Assembly: GCA_036001245.1 (NCBI GenBank)
Contig: DASYUL010000133.1
Coordinates: forward strand, 1 to 64,000
Reading direction: 5' to 3'
DNA length: 64,000 nt
DNA from: Gp7-AA6 sp036001245
GTDB lineage: Bacteria; Acidobacteriota; Thermoanaerobaculia; UBA5066; Gp7-AA6
A model generated the notes under the pieces. The model was not told the origin of the DNA, did no database searches, and saw only the letters and a program-made list of their open reading frames with translations. A program made the translations under genes and the position numbers. Shown one piece after another: positions 45,665-54,426 of this stretch; position 1 is the stretch's first letter; each line of letters begins with the position of its first letter.

Positions 45665-47502
45665 ATGGATAAAACGTCGATTCCCAGGGCAGTCCGGCGA
45701 TGGATGACTTCCATCGTCCTCTGCCTCGCCTCGACGTCCGCGCTTTCCGCGTCTTTCGTCGTAACGAATACGAGCGACTCCGGTACGGGATCGCTGCGGC
45801 AGGCCATCCTCGATGCGAACGCAGCCGCGGGTTACGACACCATCACTTTCAACGTTCCGGGATCCGGTGTTCACACGATCTCGATCGAAACCGTCTTCCC
45901 GATACTCAGCGACGACGCCGGCGTGCTCATCGACGGATTCACGCAACCGGGCGCGAGTCCGAATACGCTCGCGATCGGGAACAACGCCGCTCTCCGGATC
46001 GAAATCGACGCCTCGACGGTCACGAAGCAGTTCGGCGCGGCGGTTTTCATCCTCCTCTCATCGGGAAACACGATCCGCGGGCTCGTCGTCGGCGGATACA
46101 ACGGGCTGGGGTTTTTCGTTGGAAGTTCGAACAACACGATTACGGGAAACTTCATCGGCGTAGACCCGGCGGGGACCACGGCACGGCCGAACGACGCAGG
46201 CATGGAAATCCAGGGTTCCAGCCATCTGATCGGTGGAATCGATCCGGCCGCCCGCAACGTAATTTCCGGAAATCGAGGCCATGGCATCGTCCTCGTCGCG
46301 AACCAGTCGACGGTGAAAGCCAATTACATCGGGACGAACGCGGGGGGACCGCGGCGGTGGGCAACGGGGTTCGAGGACTCTTCATCGACGGAGCCTTCAA
46401 CAGCATTGGTGGCCTTTCGGCGGTCGAGCGGAACGTCATCTCCGGCAACAACCCTCAGAGCGGGTCCTTTGGCGGCGGAGTCATGATCAGCGGACCGAGC
46501 TGCACCGACAACGTCCTGCAGGGCAACATTGTTGGCGCGGCCGCCGACGGAGGCTCGCCGGTCCCCAACCACGGCTACGGGTTGTGGCTCGAGAGCGCGA
46601 CGCGGAGGAACACGATCGGCGGAACGAGTCCGGGCGCCGGGAATCGGATCCAGTTCAACACTGGGGTGGGGATTTTGATCGGCAACTTCTCTTCGGGCTC
46701 GGTCGAGTCCGGAAACTCCATCCTTTCGAACTCGATCGTGGCGAACGGCGGCCTGGGGATCGACATCGGGAGTGACGGGGTCACGCCGAACGATCCGGGA
46801 GATGCAGATACGGGTCCGAACGCCGGGCAGAATTTTCCCTCGGATCTCTCCGTGATCCCGGTCGGCGGCGGTTCGGTCGTCGCGGGATCACTCCGGAGCT
46901 CGCCGAACGCGCCGTTCACGATTCAACTCTTCTCGAATGCCTCGTGCGACGCTTCGGGCTACGGGGAGGGAGAAGTTTTCCTTGGTTCGGCGGCGACGAC
47001 CACCGACGCGCTCGGAAGGTCGCAATTCAGCATCTCCGTCCCTCAAGTGCCGCCCGACAGGCGCGTGACGGGGACGGCCACGGATGCGCTGGGGAACACG
47101 TCGGAGTTCTCGGCCTGCAGCCCACTCGCCACGAGTTTCTACACGATTACTCCGTGCCGGCTGGCCGATACTCGCCTCGGGACGGGACCGCAGGGCGGCC
47201 CCGCGCTGATCGCAAACTCGGATCGAACGTTTCCGATCGCAGGGAGCTGCGGAATTCCGGCGACCGCCCGCTCCGTCGCCTTCAATTTCACGGTCACCCA
47301 GCCGAGCTACCCCGGACACCTGACGATCTATCCCGCGGGCACGCCTTTGCCGCTCGCTTCCACTCTCAACTACGGGATTGACCAGACCCGCGCGAACAAC
47401 GCCGTCGTCGCGCTCGGTTCCCTCGGCGATGTGTCGGTGTACTGCGGTCAGACGACCGGTATGACCCACTTCATCATCGACGCCGTCGGCTACTTCGAGT
47501 AG
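45665..47502 (+). pseudogene. Beta-helix surface protein gene with a one-base frameshift
   Basis: Two overlapping frames encode one protein of about 612 residues. The start was chosen at ATG 45665 (GGAGA upstream); ATGs at 45611 and 45644 are possible. A signal peptide (MTSIVLCLASTSALS) is followed by SFVVTNTSDSGTGSLRQAIL, typical of CSLREA/parallel beta-helix proteins, then GNFIGVDPAGT and ARNVISGNRGHG repeats. At a run of six Gs (46342-46347) the frame shifts; with a seventh G the protein continues GTAAVGNGVRGLFIDGAF through to a C-terminal beta-domain ending FIIDAVGYFE. It could be a real phase-off allele, a decayed gene or an assembly indel. Confidence 0.8.
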
Positions 47503-47511
47503 CCGCAGTCG

Positions 47512-48222
47512 TCACCGCTTGAACGGCGACGGCTTCTTCGCGTAGCCCGCCGGGACGTCGAACGTCGAAGCCGGAATCGCGCCCTTCTTCACCTCGACCG
47601 CCTCGGACGTCGTGTTCATTTTCACCATCCCCATGTCGACGTCCATGTCGAGCGCGATGGGGTATCCCTTCACTTTCTTCATCTCGTCGAACATCTTCGA
47701 GAACCGTTTGCCCATCGGCCCCATGGCCGCGTAGGAGAGCTTCCGCCCTTCGTAGTACTGCGGAGGAGGCTCCAGGCTCTTTGCCGCGCAGACGTCGAAC
47801 TCGAAGGACTCGCCCATTTTCATCGTGTATTCGTCGCAGTCGTATCCGGCGACCTTCCTCGAGCCCTTCCCCTTCGTGACCGACACGGCGTCGGATCCTC
47901 CGAACATGCTCGCGAGCATCGGATTGCCCTGCATGTCCTTCTGGAGCTTGTCCATGTAGGCGGCCATCTCCTCGAGGGTCGTCTCCCAGTAGGTCTTGTT
48001 CTTGTGGTCGATGAACGTGAGCCGGCCTGTGGGGAAGTCGATGATCGAGTCGGATTGTCCGTCCGTCGATCGGGACTTCGTCGACGTCATGTACTGCGTC
48101 GACCTCCCGGAGTGGTCACCCGCGGTGACCTTCGAGATGACGGTCAGGTCTTCCGCGAGGAGGGGGAGCGCGAAGGCGGCGGCGAGAGCGAACACGAGCA
48201 CAGGGCGACCGGGTCGGATCAT
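47512..48222 (-). CDS. DUF4412-domain exported protein
   Basis: 236 residues from ATG 48220-48222, with GGAGG upstream. A signal peptide (PVLVFALAAAFALPLLAEDL) comes first. The mature part has the DUF4412 character: STQYMTSTKSRSTDGQSDS, LTFIDHKNKTYWETTLEEM, KGKGSRKVAGYDCDEYTMKM and GKRFSKMFDEMKKVKGYPI. Such proteins are periplasmic or outer-membrane-associated with unknown function. It converges on the beta-helix gene 9 bp away and lies downstream of the ASPIC gene on the same strand. Confidence 0.83.
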   Translation of the reverse strand: MIRPGRPVLVFALAAAFALPLLAEDLTVISKVTAGDHSGRSTQYMTSTKSRSTDGQSDSIIDFPTGRLTFIDHKNKTYWETTLEEMAAYMDKLQKDMQGNPMLASMFGGSDAVSVTKGKGSRKVAGYDCDEYTMKMGESFEFDVCAAKSLEPPPQYYEGRKLSYAAMGPMGKRFSKMFDEMKKVKGYPIALDMDVDMGMVKMNTTSEAVEVKKGAIPASTFDVPAGYAKKPSPFKR

Positions 48223-48257
48223 CGGAAATCCTCCATTTTCGAGAAGCGTCGAGGGTA

Positions 48258-50537
48258 TCACCGCGCGGGCGGCAGCGTCGCCTCGTCGATGGGCTCGCAG
48301 AGCGAGAGCTTTCCCGCGGCGACGTTGCGCAGGTCCGACAGTTTGCCCGAGGGCCAGCGAATCGTGACGCGGTCGGCGCGCGGCGCGTCTCCCAGCCCGA
48401 AGAAGAGGCTCTTCGACCCGGACGAGAGGAACGAATACCCCGCGGAGACGACCTGTGACCGCCGCCGGCCGCCGGCCTCGACGGTCACGACGGCGCCGAG
48501 AGCGTCGCGCGTCGTGCGGTAGCGCGTCTTCGCGGCGGGAAGTCCCTGCAGCGTGATTACGAGCGCCTGCGCATGCGACGGGTTCCGGTTCACCCAGAGC
48601 GCGGGCTTCGAAAGAAACCCGGTCGCGAAGAGGTCCGGGTTCCCGTCGCCGTTCGCGTCGAAGACGACGAGCCCGCGCTGGTTCGCCTGGGATTCGAGCC
48701 CGGTGACCGCCGCGACCTCGACGAAACGCCGTCCGTCCACGTTCCGGTAGAAGCGCTTCGGCGGACGGCCCCAGAGCGAATCGTCGCCGAAATCCGTCGT
48801 CGAAGTCCCCTTCTCGAACCTCGTGTATTCGTAGCTCATGAGATTCCAGAAGTCGATCTCGCGTTCGGCGACGTTCTTTCCGGTGACCATGCCGTTCACG
48901 ACGAAGAGGTCCGCGCGGCCGTCGAGATCGCCGTCGACGAAAACCGAGCCCCACGACCACGACGTGTCCCAGACGTCGGCGTCCTCCGACGTTCGCTCGT
49001 AACGTCCGTCCGCGGAGGGACGGAAGAGCGACGAGCCGCGAGTCATCGCCTTGAGACGCCGCCACACGAGCGGCCGGCCGAGCCAGTACGGGAACTGCGG
49101 CATCGGGTAACGCCGGTCGCGCAGAAACCAGTTGAGCGGGAAGGAGTAGTTGGACACGTAGAAGTCGAGACGCCCGTCGCCGTCGAAGTCGTCGACCGTG
49201 ACGCCCATCCCGAATCCGGCATCGGAGACGCCCTTCTCACGCGCGCGGTCCCGGAACGTCCCGTCGCGCTCGTTGTGAAGGTAAACGTTCACGCCGAAGT
49301 CGTTGGCCAAGTAGAGGTCCGGCCAGCCGTCGGCGTCGAAGTCCGCGGACTGGACGGCGAGACCCCAGTGCGTGTCGGCCGTGCGAGTCTCTCTCGAAAC
49401 GTCGGTAAACGTGCCGTCTCCGTTGTTCCGATAGAGATGGTTCGGCGGCGCATTGTTCGCCGGGACGTTCGGCCCCCTTCCCGGCGGGCCGTACACCAGC
49501 ACGTAGAGATCCGCGTCGCCGTCGCGGTCGTAGTCGATCGCCGCGGCGGACGTCGAGTAGTCGTTCAGGGCCACTCCGGCGCGTGCGCCGACCTCCTCGA
49601 ACGTTCCGTTGCCGCGGTTCTTGTAGAGAAGATTCGGCTGGTGGAGGTAGGTGACGTAAAGGTCCGGGTCGCCGTCGTTGTCGTAATCGAACGCGAGCGC
49701 GCCGATCCCTTCCCCCTTCTGACCCGCGACGCCGGCCTTCTCCGTCACGTCTTCGAACCGCCCGCCACCCACGTTGCGATAGAGGCGGTTCCCGTCGCCC
49801 CCCGGAACGAAGAGGTCCTCCCGCCCGTCGCCGTCGGAGTCGAGAACCGCGACTCCCGGCGGCATGTGCTCGCCCGGGATCGGCACGTTCTTCGCCGCGT
49901 TCGGGAGAAACGCCCGGTGGATCCGGAAGGGGCCGGCCTTCCCCTCTTCCACGGTCTCTTCGAAGACCGGCTCGGATGCCGATGCGGACATCCACTCGAG
50001 GAGCGAGGCGGATTCGAGCCGCCATCCGCCGGCCGCGTCGGGAACGAGGATCGCGCGCACCTTTCCGCCGTCCTGGCGGAGCGCGCCGTCCCGATCCTTC
50101 CCGGTCAGAAGCATTCGGAGAATCACTTCGCGCTTCTCGCCGCGGCGGAAGAACTCGAAGAGCGTGTTCTCCGTGCGACCGAGGGCCGCGAACCTCGACC
50201 GGATCTGGCCGAGCCTTCGACGAAGCGCTTGGCTCCCCTGGAGAGGGGATGGGGGTGAGGGCCTTGACTGCGCCGCTTTGTAGATCCGGATCGACAACGG
50301 CGGCCGCGATGGAACGTCCGCGAGCGCGTCGCCCGGAAGCGGGCCGCTCCAGCGAAAGTTCGCCGCGTAGAGCGTCGTGTCCTTTGCTCGGGACTTCCAG
50401 TCGTCCAGGAATCGCTCGGTCCAGATCGAAACGCGATCGGAATAGTCCTCGAGCGTCGGGAGAGGAAGCTTTCGGGAGGCGCAGCCGACGACGAGCGAGG
50501 CTGCGAGCGCGCAGCCGAGGAGTGGGAGAGGCTTCAC
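48258..50537 (-). CDS. FG-GAP/ASPIC-UnbV (CRTAC1-like) lipoprotein
   Basis: 759 residues from GTG 50535-50537. The lipobox is in ASLVVGCASRK. An N-terminal domain of about 210 residues is followed by FG-GAP/VCBS calcium-binding repeats with DxDxDGxxD loops (VLDSDGDGREDLFV, FDYDNDGDPDLYV, IDYDRDGDADLYV, DDFDGDGRLDFYV, VDGDLDGRADLFVV), forming a beta-propeller. The C-terminal ASPIC/UnbV domain has RDALGAVVTVEAGGRRRSQ and SLFFGLGDAPRADRVTIRWP. The function in acidobacteria is unknown. A repeat-like segment (SRPSPPSPLQGSQ) sits in the N-terminal domain. TATATT lies 7 bp upstream of the GTG. Confidence 0.9.
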   Translation of the reverse strand: MKPLPLLGCALAASLVVGCASRKLPLPTLEDYSDRVSIWTERFLDDWKSRAKDTTLYAANFRWSGPLPGDALADVPSRPPLSIRIYKAAQSRPSPPSPLQGSQALRRRLGQIRSRFAALGRTENTLFEFFRRGEKREVILRMLLTGKDRDGALRQDGGKVRAILVPDAAGGWRLESASLLEWMSASASEPVFEETVEEGKAGPFRIHRAFLPNAAKNVPIPGEHMPPGVAVLDSDGDGREDLFVPGGDGNRLYRNVGGGRFEDVTEKAGVAGQKGEGIGALAFDYDNDGDPDLYVTYLHQPNLLYKNRGNGTFEEVGARAGVALNDYSTSAAAIDYDRDGDADLYVLVYGPPGRGPNVPANNAPPNHLYRNNGDGTFTDVSRETRTADTHWGLAVQSADFDADGWPDLYLANDFGVNVYLHNERDGTFRDRAREKGVSDAGFGMGVTVDDFDGDGRLDFYVSNYSFPLNWFLRDRRYPMPQFPYWLGRPLVWRRLKAMTRGSSLFRPSADGRYERTSEDADVWDTSWSWGSVFVDGDLDGRADLFVVNGMVTGKNVAEREIDFWNLMSYEYTRFEKGTSTTDFGDDSLWGRPPKRFYRNVDGRRFVEVAAVTGLESQANQRGLVVFDANGDGNPDLFATGFLSKPALWVNRNPSHAQALVITLQGLPAAKTRYRTTRDALGAVVTVEAGGRRRSQVVSAGYSFLSSGSKSLFFGLGDAPRADRVTIRWPSGKLSDLRNVAAGKLSLCEPIDEATLPPAR

Positions 50538-50544
50538 CGCCGAA

Positions 50545-50552
50545 AATATAAT
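50545..50552. promoter_or_regulatory. Overlapping divergent -10 boxes
   Basis: Plus strand TATAAT (50547-50552) lies 9 bp before the methyltransferase GTG. Minus strand TATATT (50550-50545) lies 7 bp before the ASPIC lipoprotein GTG. The boxes overlap by 4 bp. The whole divergent gap is 24 bp. Confidence 0.5.
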
Positions 50553-50561
50553 GCGAGGCCC

Positions 50562-51602
50562 GTGCCCGTGAGCCTCGCGGAGCGACTGCGTGAGCGCATC
50601 CGGCGCGAGGGGCCCATCTCGTTCGCCGACTTCATGGAGGCCGCGCTCTACGATCCCGACGCCGGCTACTACTCCCGTGGCGCGCCGATCGGAGAGGGAG
50701 GCGACTTCGTCACCTCGCCGTGGGTGTCGCCGGCCTTTGCCGCCACGCTTGCTCGTCTCTTCGCGAGGGATGCCGCCTCGCTCACCGGCGATCTCACCTT
50801 CACGGAAGTCGGGGCGGGGGAGGGTCGATTTCTCTCCGACTTCGCGCGAGCCCTCGGGCGCGATTGGCCCGAAGTCGCGGCCCGGACTCGCCTCGTGGCG
50901 GTGGAGCGCGCGCCCGCCGCCCGCGAGAAGCTCGCCGCCGGCGGATTTCCGGTCCTTTCCGACGTCGCCGGACCGCCGGCCCGCGGCTGGATCTTCGCGA
51001 ACGAGCTCTATGACGCCCTGCCGGTTGCCCGAGTGCGGGCGACCGCGGGCGGCCTCGAAGAGCTTCGCGTGGGCCTCGAACGAGAGCGCTTCGCATGGAC
51101 GGACGCCCCCGCGCCTGCCGGGTGGAACGCGCACTTCGCCCGCTTCGGCGTCGCCCTCGAGCCGGGCCAGGTCGCCGAGATCCGTCCCGGGACGGCGAAT
51201 CTCCATCGCCGGCTGGCGCGCGCTCTCGAACGCGGGCGGATCGTCCTCTTCGACTACGGCCACCGCGCGCGAACTCTGTACCACCCTCTCGCGCGCCGGG
51301 GCGGGACGCTCGCGATGCACTCCGGCGGACGTCGCGGTGGAGATCCGCTCGAGCGCCCGGGCGAGCAGGACCTGACCGCCCACGTGAACTGGGACGAGAT
51401 CCTCACGGTCGGAGAGGAGGAGGGACTCGCGAGCGAAGGTCCGATCCGACAGGCGCGATTCCTGACGCAGGCCGGCATCTTCGATTTCGCGAGCGACGAG
51501 GGTGAGAAGTGGCGCATCTATCGTCTCGTCGATCCGGGAGGAATGGGCGAAGAGCTTTCCGCGCTCGTTCAGTCCCGCGCGATGGCGCCGCTCGCGTTTT
51601 GA
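50562..51602 (+). CDS. SAM-dependent methyltransferase, NDUFAF7/MidA family
   Basis: 346 residues from GTG 50562. Family motifs are ISFADFMEAALYDPDAGYYS, GGDFVTSPWVSPAFA, TEVGAGEGRFLSDFARAL (SAM site), GWIFANELYDALPVARV, VLFDYGHRARTLYHP and LTAHVNWDEI. The mitochondrial member NDUFAF7 dimethylates Arg85 of NDUFS2 in complex I. Here the gene ends 30 bp before nuoA, and NuoD in this operon keeps the equivalent Arg (Arg86, LHRGTEK). A role in complex I assembly is therefore well supported by context but not shown. Confidence 0.9.
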   Translation: MPVSLAERLRERIRREGPISFADFMEAALYDPDAGYYSRGAPIGEGGDFVTSPWVSPAFAATLARLFARDAASLTGDLTFTEVGAGEGRFLSDFARALGRDWPEVAARTRLVAVERAPAAREKLAAGGFPVLSDVAGPPARGWIFANELYDALPVARVRATAGGLEELRVGLERERFAWTDAPAPAGWNAHFARFGVALEPGQVAEIRPGTANLHRRLARALERGRIVLFDYGHRARTLYHPLARRGGTLAMHSGGRRGGDPLERPGEQDLTAHVNWDEILTVGEEEGLASEGPIRQARFLTQAGIFDFASDEGEKWRIYRLVDPGGMGEELSALVQSRAMAPLAF

Positions 51603-51626
51603 CTGGTCGGACGCGTCCGATACAAT
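51599..51626 (+). promoter_or_regulatory. Promoter of the nuo operon
   Basis: TTGACT (51599-51604), 16 bp, then TACAAT (51621-51626), 6 bp before the GTG of nuoA. The -35 overlaps the stop codon of the methyltransferase gene. It gives a leaderless nuo transcript independent of, or in addition to, read-through. Confidence 0.6.
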
Positions 51627-51632
51627 GCCGCG

Positions 51633-51989
51633 GTGTCCGAATACCTCCCGATCCTGGTGTTCGCGCTGCTCGCGGCGGCGCTACCCCTCGCGACGATCGT
51701 CATCGCGAGAGTGCTGCAGAGCCGGCGTCCGAACGTGGTCAAGCTCGAGCCGTACGAGTGCGGCATCGAGCCGACCTCCCTCGCTCACGACACGCGTTTC
51801 TCGGTCCGCTATTTCCTGATCGCGGTTCTTTTCGTCGTCTTCGACGTCGAAACGATCTTCCTCTTTCCCTGGGCGGTGATGTTCAACCGCCTCGGCGTCT
51901 TCGGCCTCGTCGAGATGCTGATCTTTCTCGTGATCCTGGTGATCGGCTACTTCTACGTCTGGAAGCGCAAAGCGCTCGACTGGGCCTAG
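51633..51989 (+). CDS. nuoA: NADH-quinone oxidoreductase subunit A
   Basis: 118 residues, three membrane helices. The loop motif KLEPYECGIEP (catalytic-loop cysteine) and RYFLIAVLFVVFDVETIFLFPW are diagnostic. It is part of the membrane/peripheral arm junction near the quinone site. Start GTG 51633. Confidence 0.96.
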   Translation: MSEYLPILVFALLAAALPLATIVIARVLQSRRPNVVKLEPYECGIEPTSLAHDTRFSVRYFLIAVLFVVFDVETIFLFPWAVMFNRLGVFGLVEMLIFLVILVIGYFYVWKRKALDWA

Positions 51990-52014
51990 CGGGACCGGAG
52001 GAGATTCACCGAAA

Positions 52015-52500
52015 ATGCCCGGCATCGTCGACCGATTCGAAGACAACGTCCTGACGACCTCGGTCGACGCGGTCATCAACTGGGCCCGCCGCTCGTCGAT
52101 CTGGCCCATGCAGTTCGGCCTGGCCTGCTGTGCGATCGAAATGATGGCCGTCATGGACGCTCGGCACGATCTTTCCCGGTTCGGGGCCGAGGTCTTCCGG
52201 GGAACCCCCCGGCAGTCCGACTTGATGATCGTCGCCGGGACGGTCGTCGAGAAGATGGCCCCGATCGTCAAGCGCCTTTACGACCAGATGCCCGATCCCA
52301 AGTGGGTCATCGCGATGGGGTCCTGCGCGACGTGCGGCGGCCCGTATCGCACCTACGCCGTCACCCAGGGCGTCGATCGGATCGTGCCGGTGGACGTCTA
52401 CGTGCCGGGATGCCCGCCGCGGCCCGAGGCCTTGATCTACGGGATCATGGCGCTCCAGAAGAAGATCGACCGGATGAAGGTCATCCGGAAGGCATCGTAG
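52015..52500 (+). CDS. nuoB: NADH-quinone oxidoreductase subunit B
   Basis: 161 residues. It carries the terminal N2 4Fe-4S cluster. Ligand cysteines are visible as the tandem pair in GLACCAIEMM (Cys38/39), GSCATCGGPY (Cys104) and VPGCPPRPEAL (Cys133). Length and motif spacing are standard. It lies 25 bp after nuoA. Confidence 0.97.
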   Translation: MPGIVDRFEDNVLTTSVDAVINWARRSSIWPMQFGLACCAIEMMAVMDARHDLSRFGAEVFRGTPRQSDLMIVAGTVVEKMAPIVKRLYDQMPDPKWVIAMGSCATCGGPYRTYAVTQGVDRIVPVDVYVPGCPPRPEALIYGIMALQKKIDRMKVIRKAS

Positions 52501-52509
52501 GGGAGCCGG

Positions 52510-53169
52510 GTGGCCGACGAGACTCCACCTCCTCCCGACGCCGCGCCACCGCCACCCGCGTCCGCCGCGCCGGCGGCCGCGACGGGAGCAGCCGCGCACA
52601 AGCCGCCTCCTCCGAAGAAAGTCGAAGCCACGGACGCTTCGGCGCACCCCTGGGTCGCGTCGATCCGCTCCGCGGTGCCGGACGCGTTCGTCTCCGCGAA
52701 GGCGTTCGCGAAACAGGTGACGGTCGTCGTGCGCCGGGAACAGATTGCGCAGGTCGCGCGGCACCTGAAGGACGCGGAGGACTTCCGCTACTGCGTCGAC
52801 GTGACCGCCGTCGACTGGCGCGACCGGCAGCCGCGCTTCGACGTCGTCTACCATTTCTACTCTTTCTCCAAGAACGACCGGATCCGCGTCAAGTGCGGGG
52901 TCGCCGACGGCGAGGAGGTTCCCTCGATCTCCGAGGTGTTTCTCGCCGCAAACTGGCCGGAGCGAGAGACGTGGGACATGTTCGGAATCCCCTTCGCGGG
53001 CCATCCCGATCTGCGCCGGATCCTGACGTGGGACGGCTTCCACGGATACCCGCTGCGGAAGGACTTTCCCGTCGAGGGGATCGACACGGGCGCCGCGGTT
53101 TATCCGGAGGAATGGCCCGAGGGCGGCGGACCGGCGGCGGACGACCCGAATCGGAAGGTGGTGTCGTGA
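52510..53169 (+). CDS. nuoC: NADH-quinone oxidoreductase subunit C
   Basis: 219 residues from GTG 52510. The first 45 residues are Pro/Ala-rich linker. The 30-kDa subunit motifs follow: FRYCVDVTAVDWRDRQPRF, VVYHFYSFSKNDRIRVK and ERETWDMFGIPFAGHPDLRR with LRKDFPVEG. It is separate from NuoD, not fused. The stop overlaps the GTG of nuoD. Confidence 0.95.
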   Translation: MADETPPPPDAAPPPPASAAPAAATGAAAHKPPPPKKVEATDASAHPWVASIRSAVPDAFVSAKAFAKQVTVVVRREQIAQVARHLKDAEDFRYCVDVTAVDWRDRQPRFDVVYHFYSFSKNDRIRVKCGVADGEEVPSISEVFLAANWPERETWDMFGIPFAGHPDLRRILTWDGFHGYPLRKDFPVEGIDTGAAVYPEEWPEGGGPAADDPNRKVVS

Positions 53170-54386
53170 GCGACGAGCGGCCGATCTCCCAGGAAGAGAA
53201 GGATCGCGCCGCTCGGGCCGCCGAGGATCTCAAGGGGGCGGCGTTGGCGGCGGCGGAGTCCGTCCCGGTCTCGGTTCATCCGCCCACCCTCTTCGAAGTC
53301 CAGGAGATGGAGTTGAACTTCGGGCCGCAGCACCCCTCGACGCACGGGGTCCTCCGGCTCGTCGTCCGAGTCGACGGGGAAAGGATCCTCGAAACGAAAC
53401 CGGACGTCGGGTACCTGCACCGTGGGACCGAGAAGCTCTTCGAGACCGAGACGTACCCGATGGGGATCCCGCACACCGACCGGCTGGACTACATCGCGGC
53501 CGCGACCAACAACCACGCCTTCTGCCTCACGATCGAAAAGCTCCTCGGCGTCGAGATCCCGCGCCGCGCGCAGTTGATCCGCGTCATCCTGGACGAGCTT
53601 CAGCGGCTGTCGTCGCACCTCGTGTGGCTGGGGACGTCCGGGCTCGATCTCGGCGCCGTCACCCCCTTCTGGTACGCGTTCCGGGAGCGCGAGCAGATCC
53701 TCGACTTTTTCGAGGAGTACTGCGGTGCTCGCCTGACCTTGAACTGCATGCGGATCGGGGGTCTACCGTTCGACCTCACCGCCGGCTGGGTCGAGCGCCT
53801 GATCGAGTTCATCGACGATCTGCCCTCCCGCATCGACGACTACGAGCAGCTCCTGACCGAGAACCGAATCTGGAAGAAGCGCACGGTCGGAATCGGCGTG
53901 ATCTCCGGCGAGGAGTGCATCGAGTGGGGCCTGACCGGCCCCCTCCTGCGCGCCGCCGGCGTCGAGTGGGACCTGCGCCGGGCGCAGCCGTACGAGTGCT
54001 ACGACGAGCTCGACTTCGCGATCCCGACGCGGGTCAACGGGGACACGTACGACCGTTACATCGTCCGGGTCCAGGAGATGCGGCAGAGCGCGCGGATCAT
54101 CCGGCAGTGCATCGACAGGCTCGAGGCGGGCGAGATCCGCGGCAAGGTCCCTCGGGTGATCAAGCCGCCCGCGGAGGAGACCTACGCGTCGATCGAGTCG
54201 CCCAAGGGCGAGCTCGGGTTCTACTGCGTCTCGAACGGGACGAACCGCCCTTACCGCATGCACGTCCGGCCGCCGTCGTTCATCAACCTCCAGGCGCTTC
54301 CGCGGCTGGCGAAGGGCCATCTCATCAGCGACCTCGTCGCGTTGATCGGGACGATCGACATCGTGCTCGGCGAGGTGGATCGGTGA
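53166..54386 (+). CDS. nuoD: NADH-quinone oxidoreductase subunit D
   Basis: 406 residues from GTG 53166. It is the 49-kDa quinone-site subunit: ELNFGPQHPSTHGVLRLVV, PDVGYLHRGTEKLFE, HTDRLDYIAAATNNHAF and FYCVSNGTNRPYRMHVRPPS with the ending IDIVLGEVDR. Arg86 in LHRGTEK corresponds to mammalian NDUFS2 Arg85, the target of NDUFAF7. The 35-residue N-terminal extension is charged and probably flexible. A repeat array starts 5 bp after the stop. Confidence 0.97.
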   Translation: MSDERPISQEEKDRAARAAEDLKGAALAAAESVPVSVHPPTLFEVQEMELNFGPQHPSTHGVLRLVVRVDGERILETKPDVGYLHRGTEKLFETETYPMGIPHTDRLDYIAAATNNHAFCLTIEKLLGVEIPRRAQLIRVILDELQRLSSHLVWLGTSGLDLGAVTPFWYAFREREQILDFFEEYCGARLTLNCMRIGGLPFDLTAGWVERLIEFIDDLPSRIDDYEQLLTENRIWKKRTVGIGVISGEECIEWGLTGPLLRAAGVEWDLRRAQPYECYDELDFAIPTRVNGDTYDRYIVRVQEMRQSARIIRQCIDRLEAGEIRGKVPRVIKPPAEETYASIESPKGELGFYCVSNGTNRPYRMHVRPPSFINLQALPRLAKGHLISDLVALIGTIDIVLGEVDR

Positions 54387-54391
54387 CGAAG

Positions 54392-54426
54392 ACGGAACGC
54401 GGAACTCGGAACACGGAACACGGATG
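54392..54426 (+). repeat. Period-7 array spanning the nuoD-nuoH junction
   Basis: Five 7-bp units: ACGGAAC, GCGGAAC, TCGGAAC, ACGGAAC and ACGGATG. The last unit contains the nuoH start codon (54424-54426). No other ribosome-binding sequence lies in the gap, so the GGAA repeats may serve as one. Confidence 0.85.
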
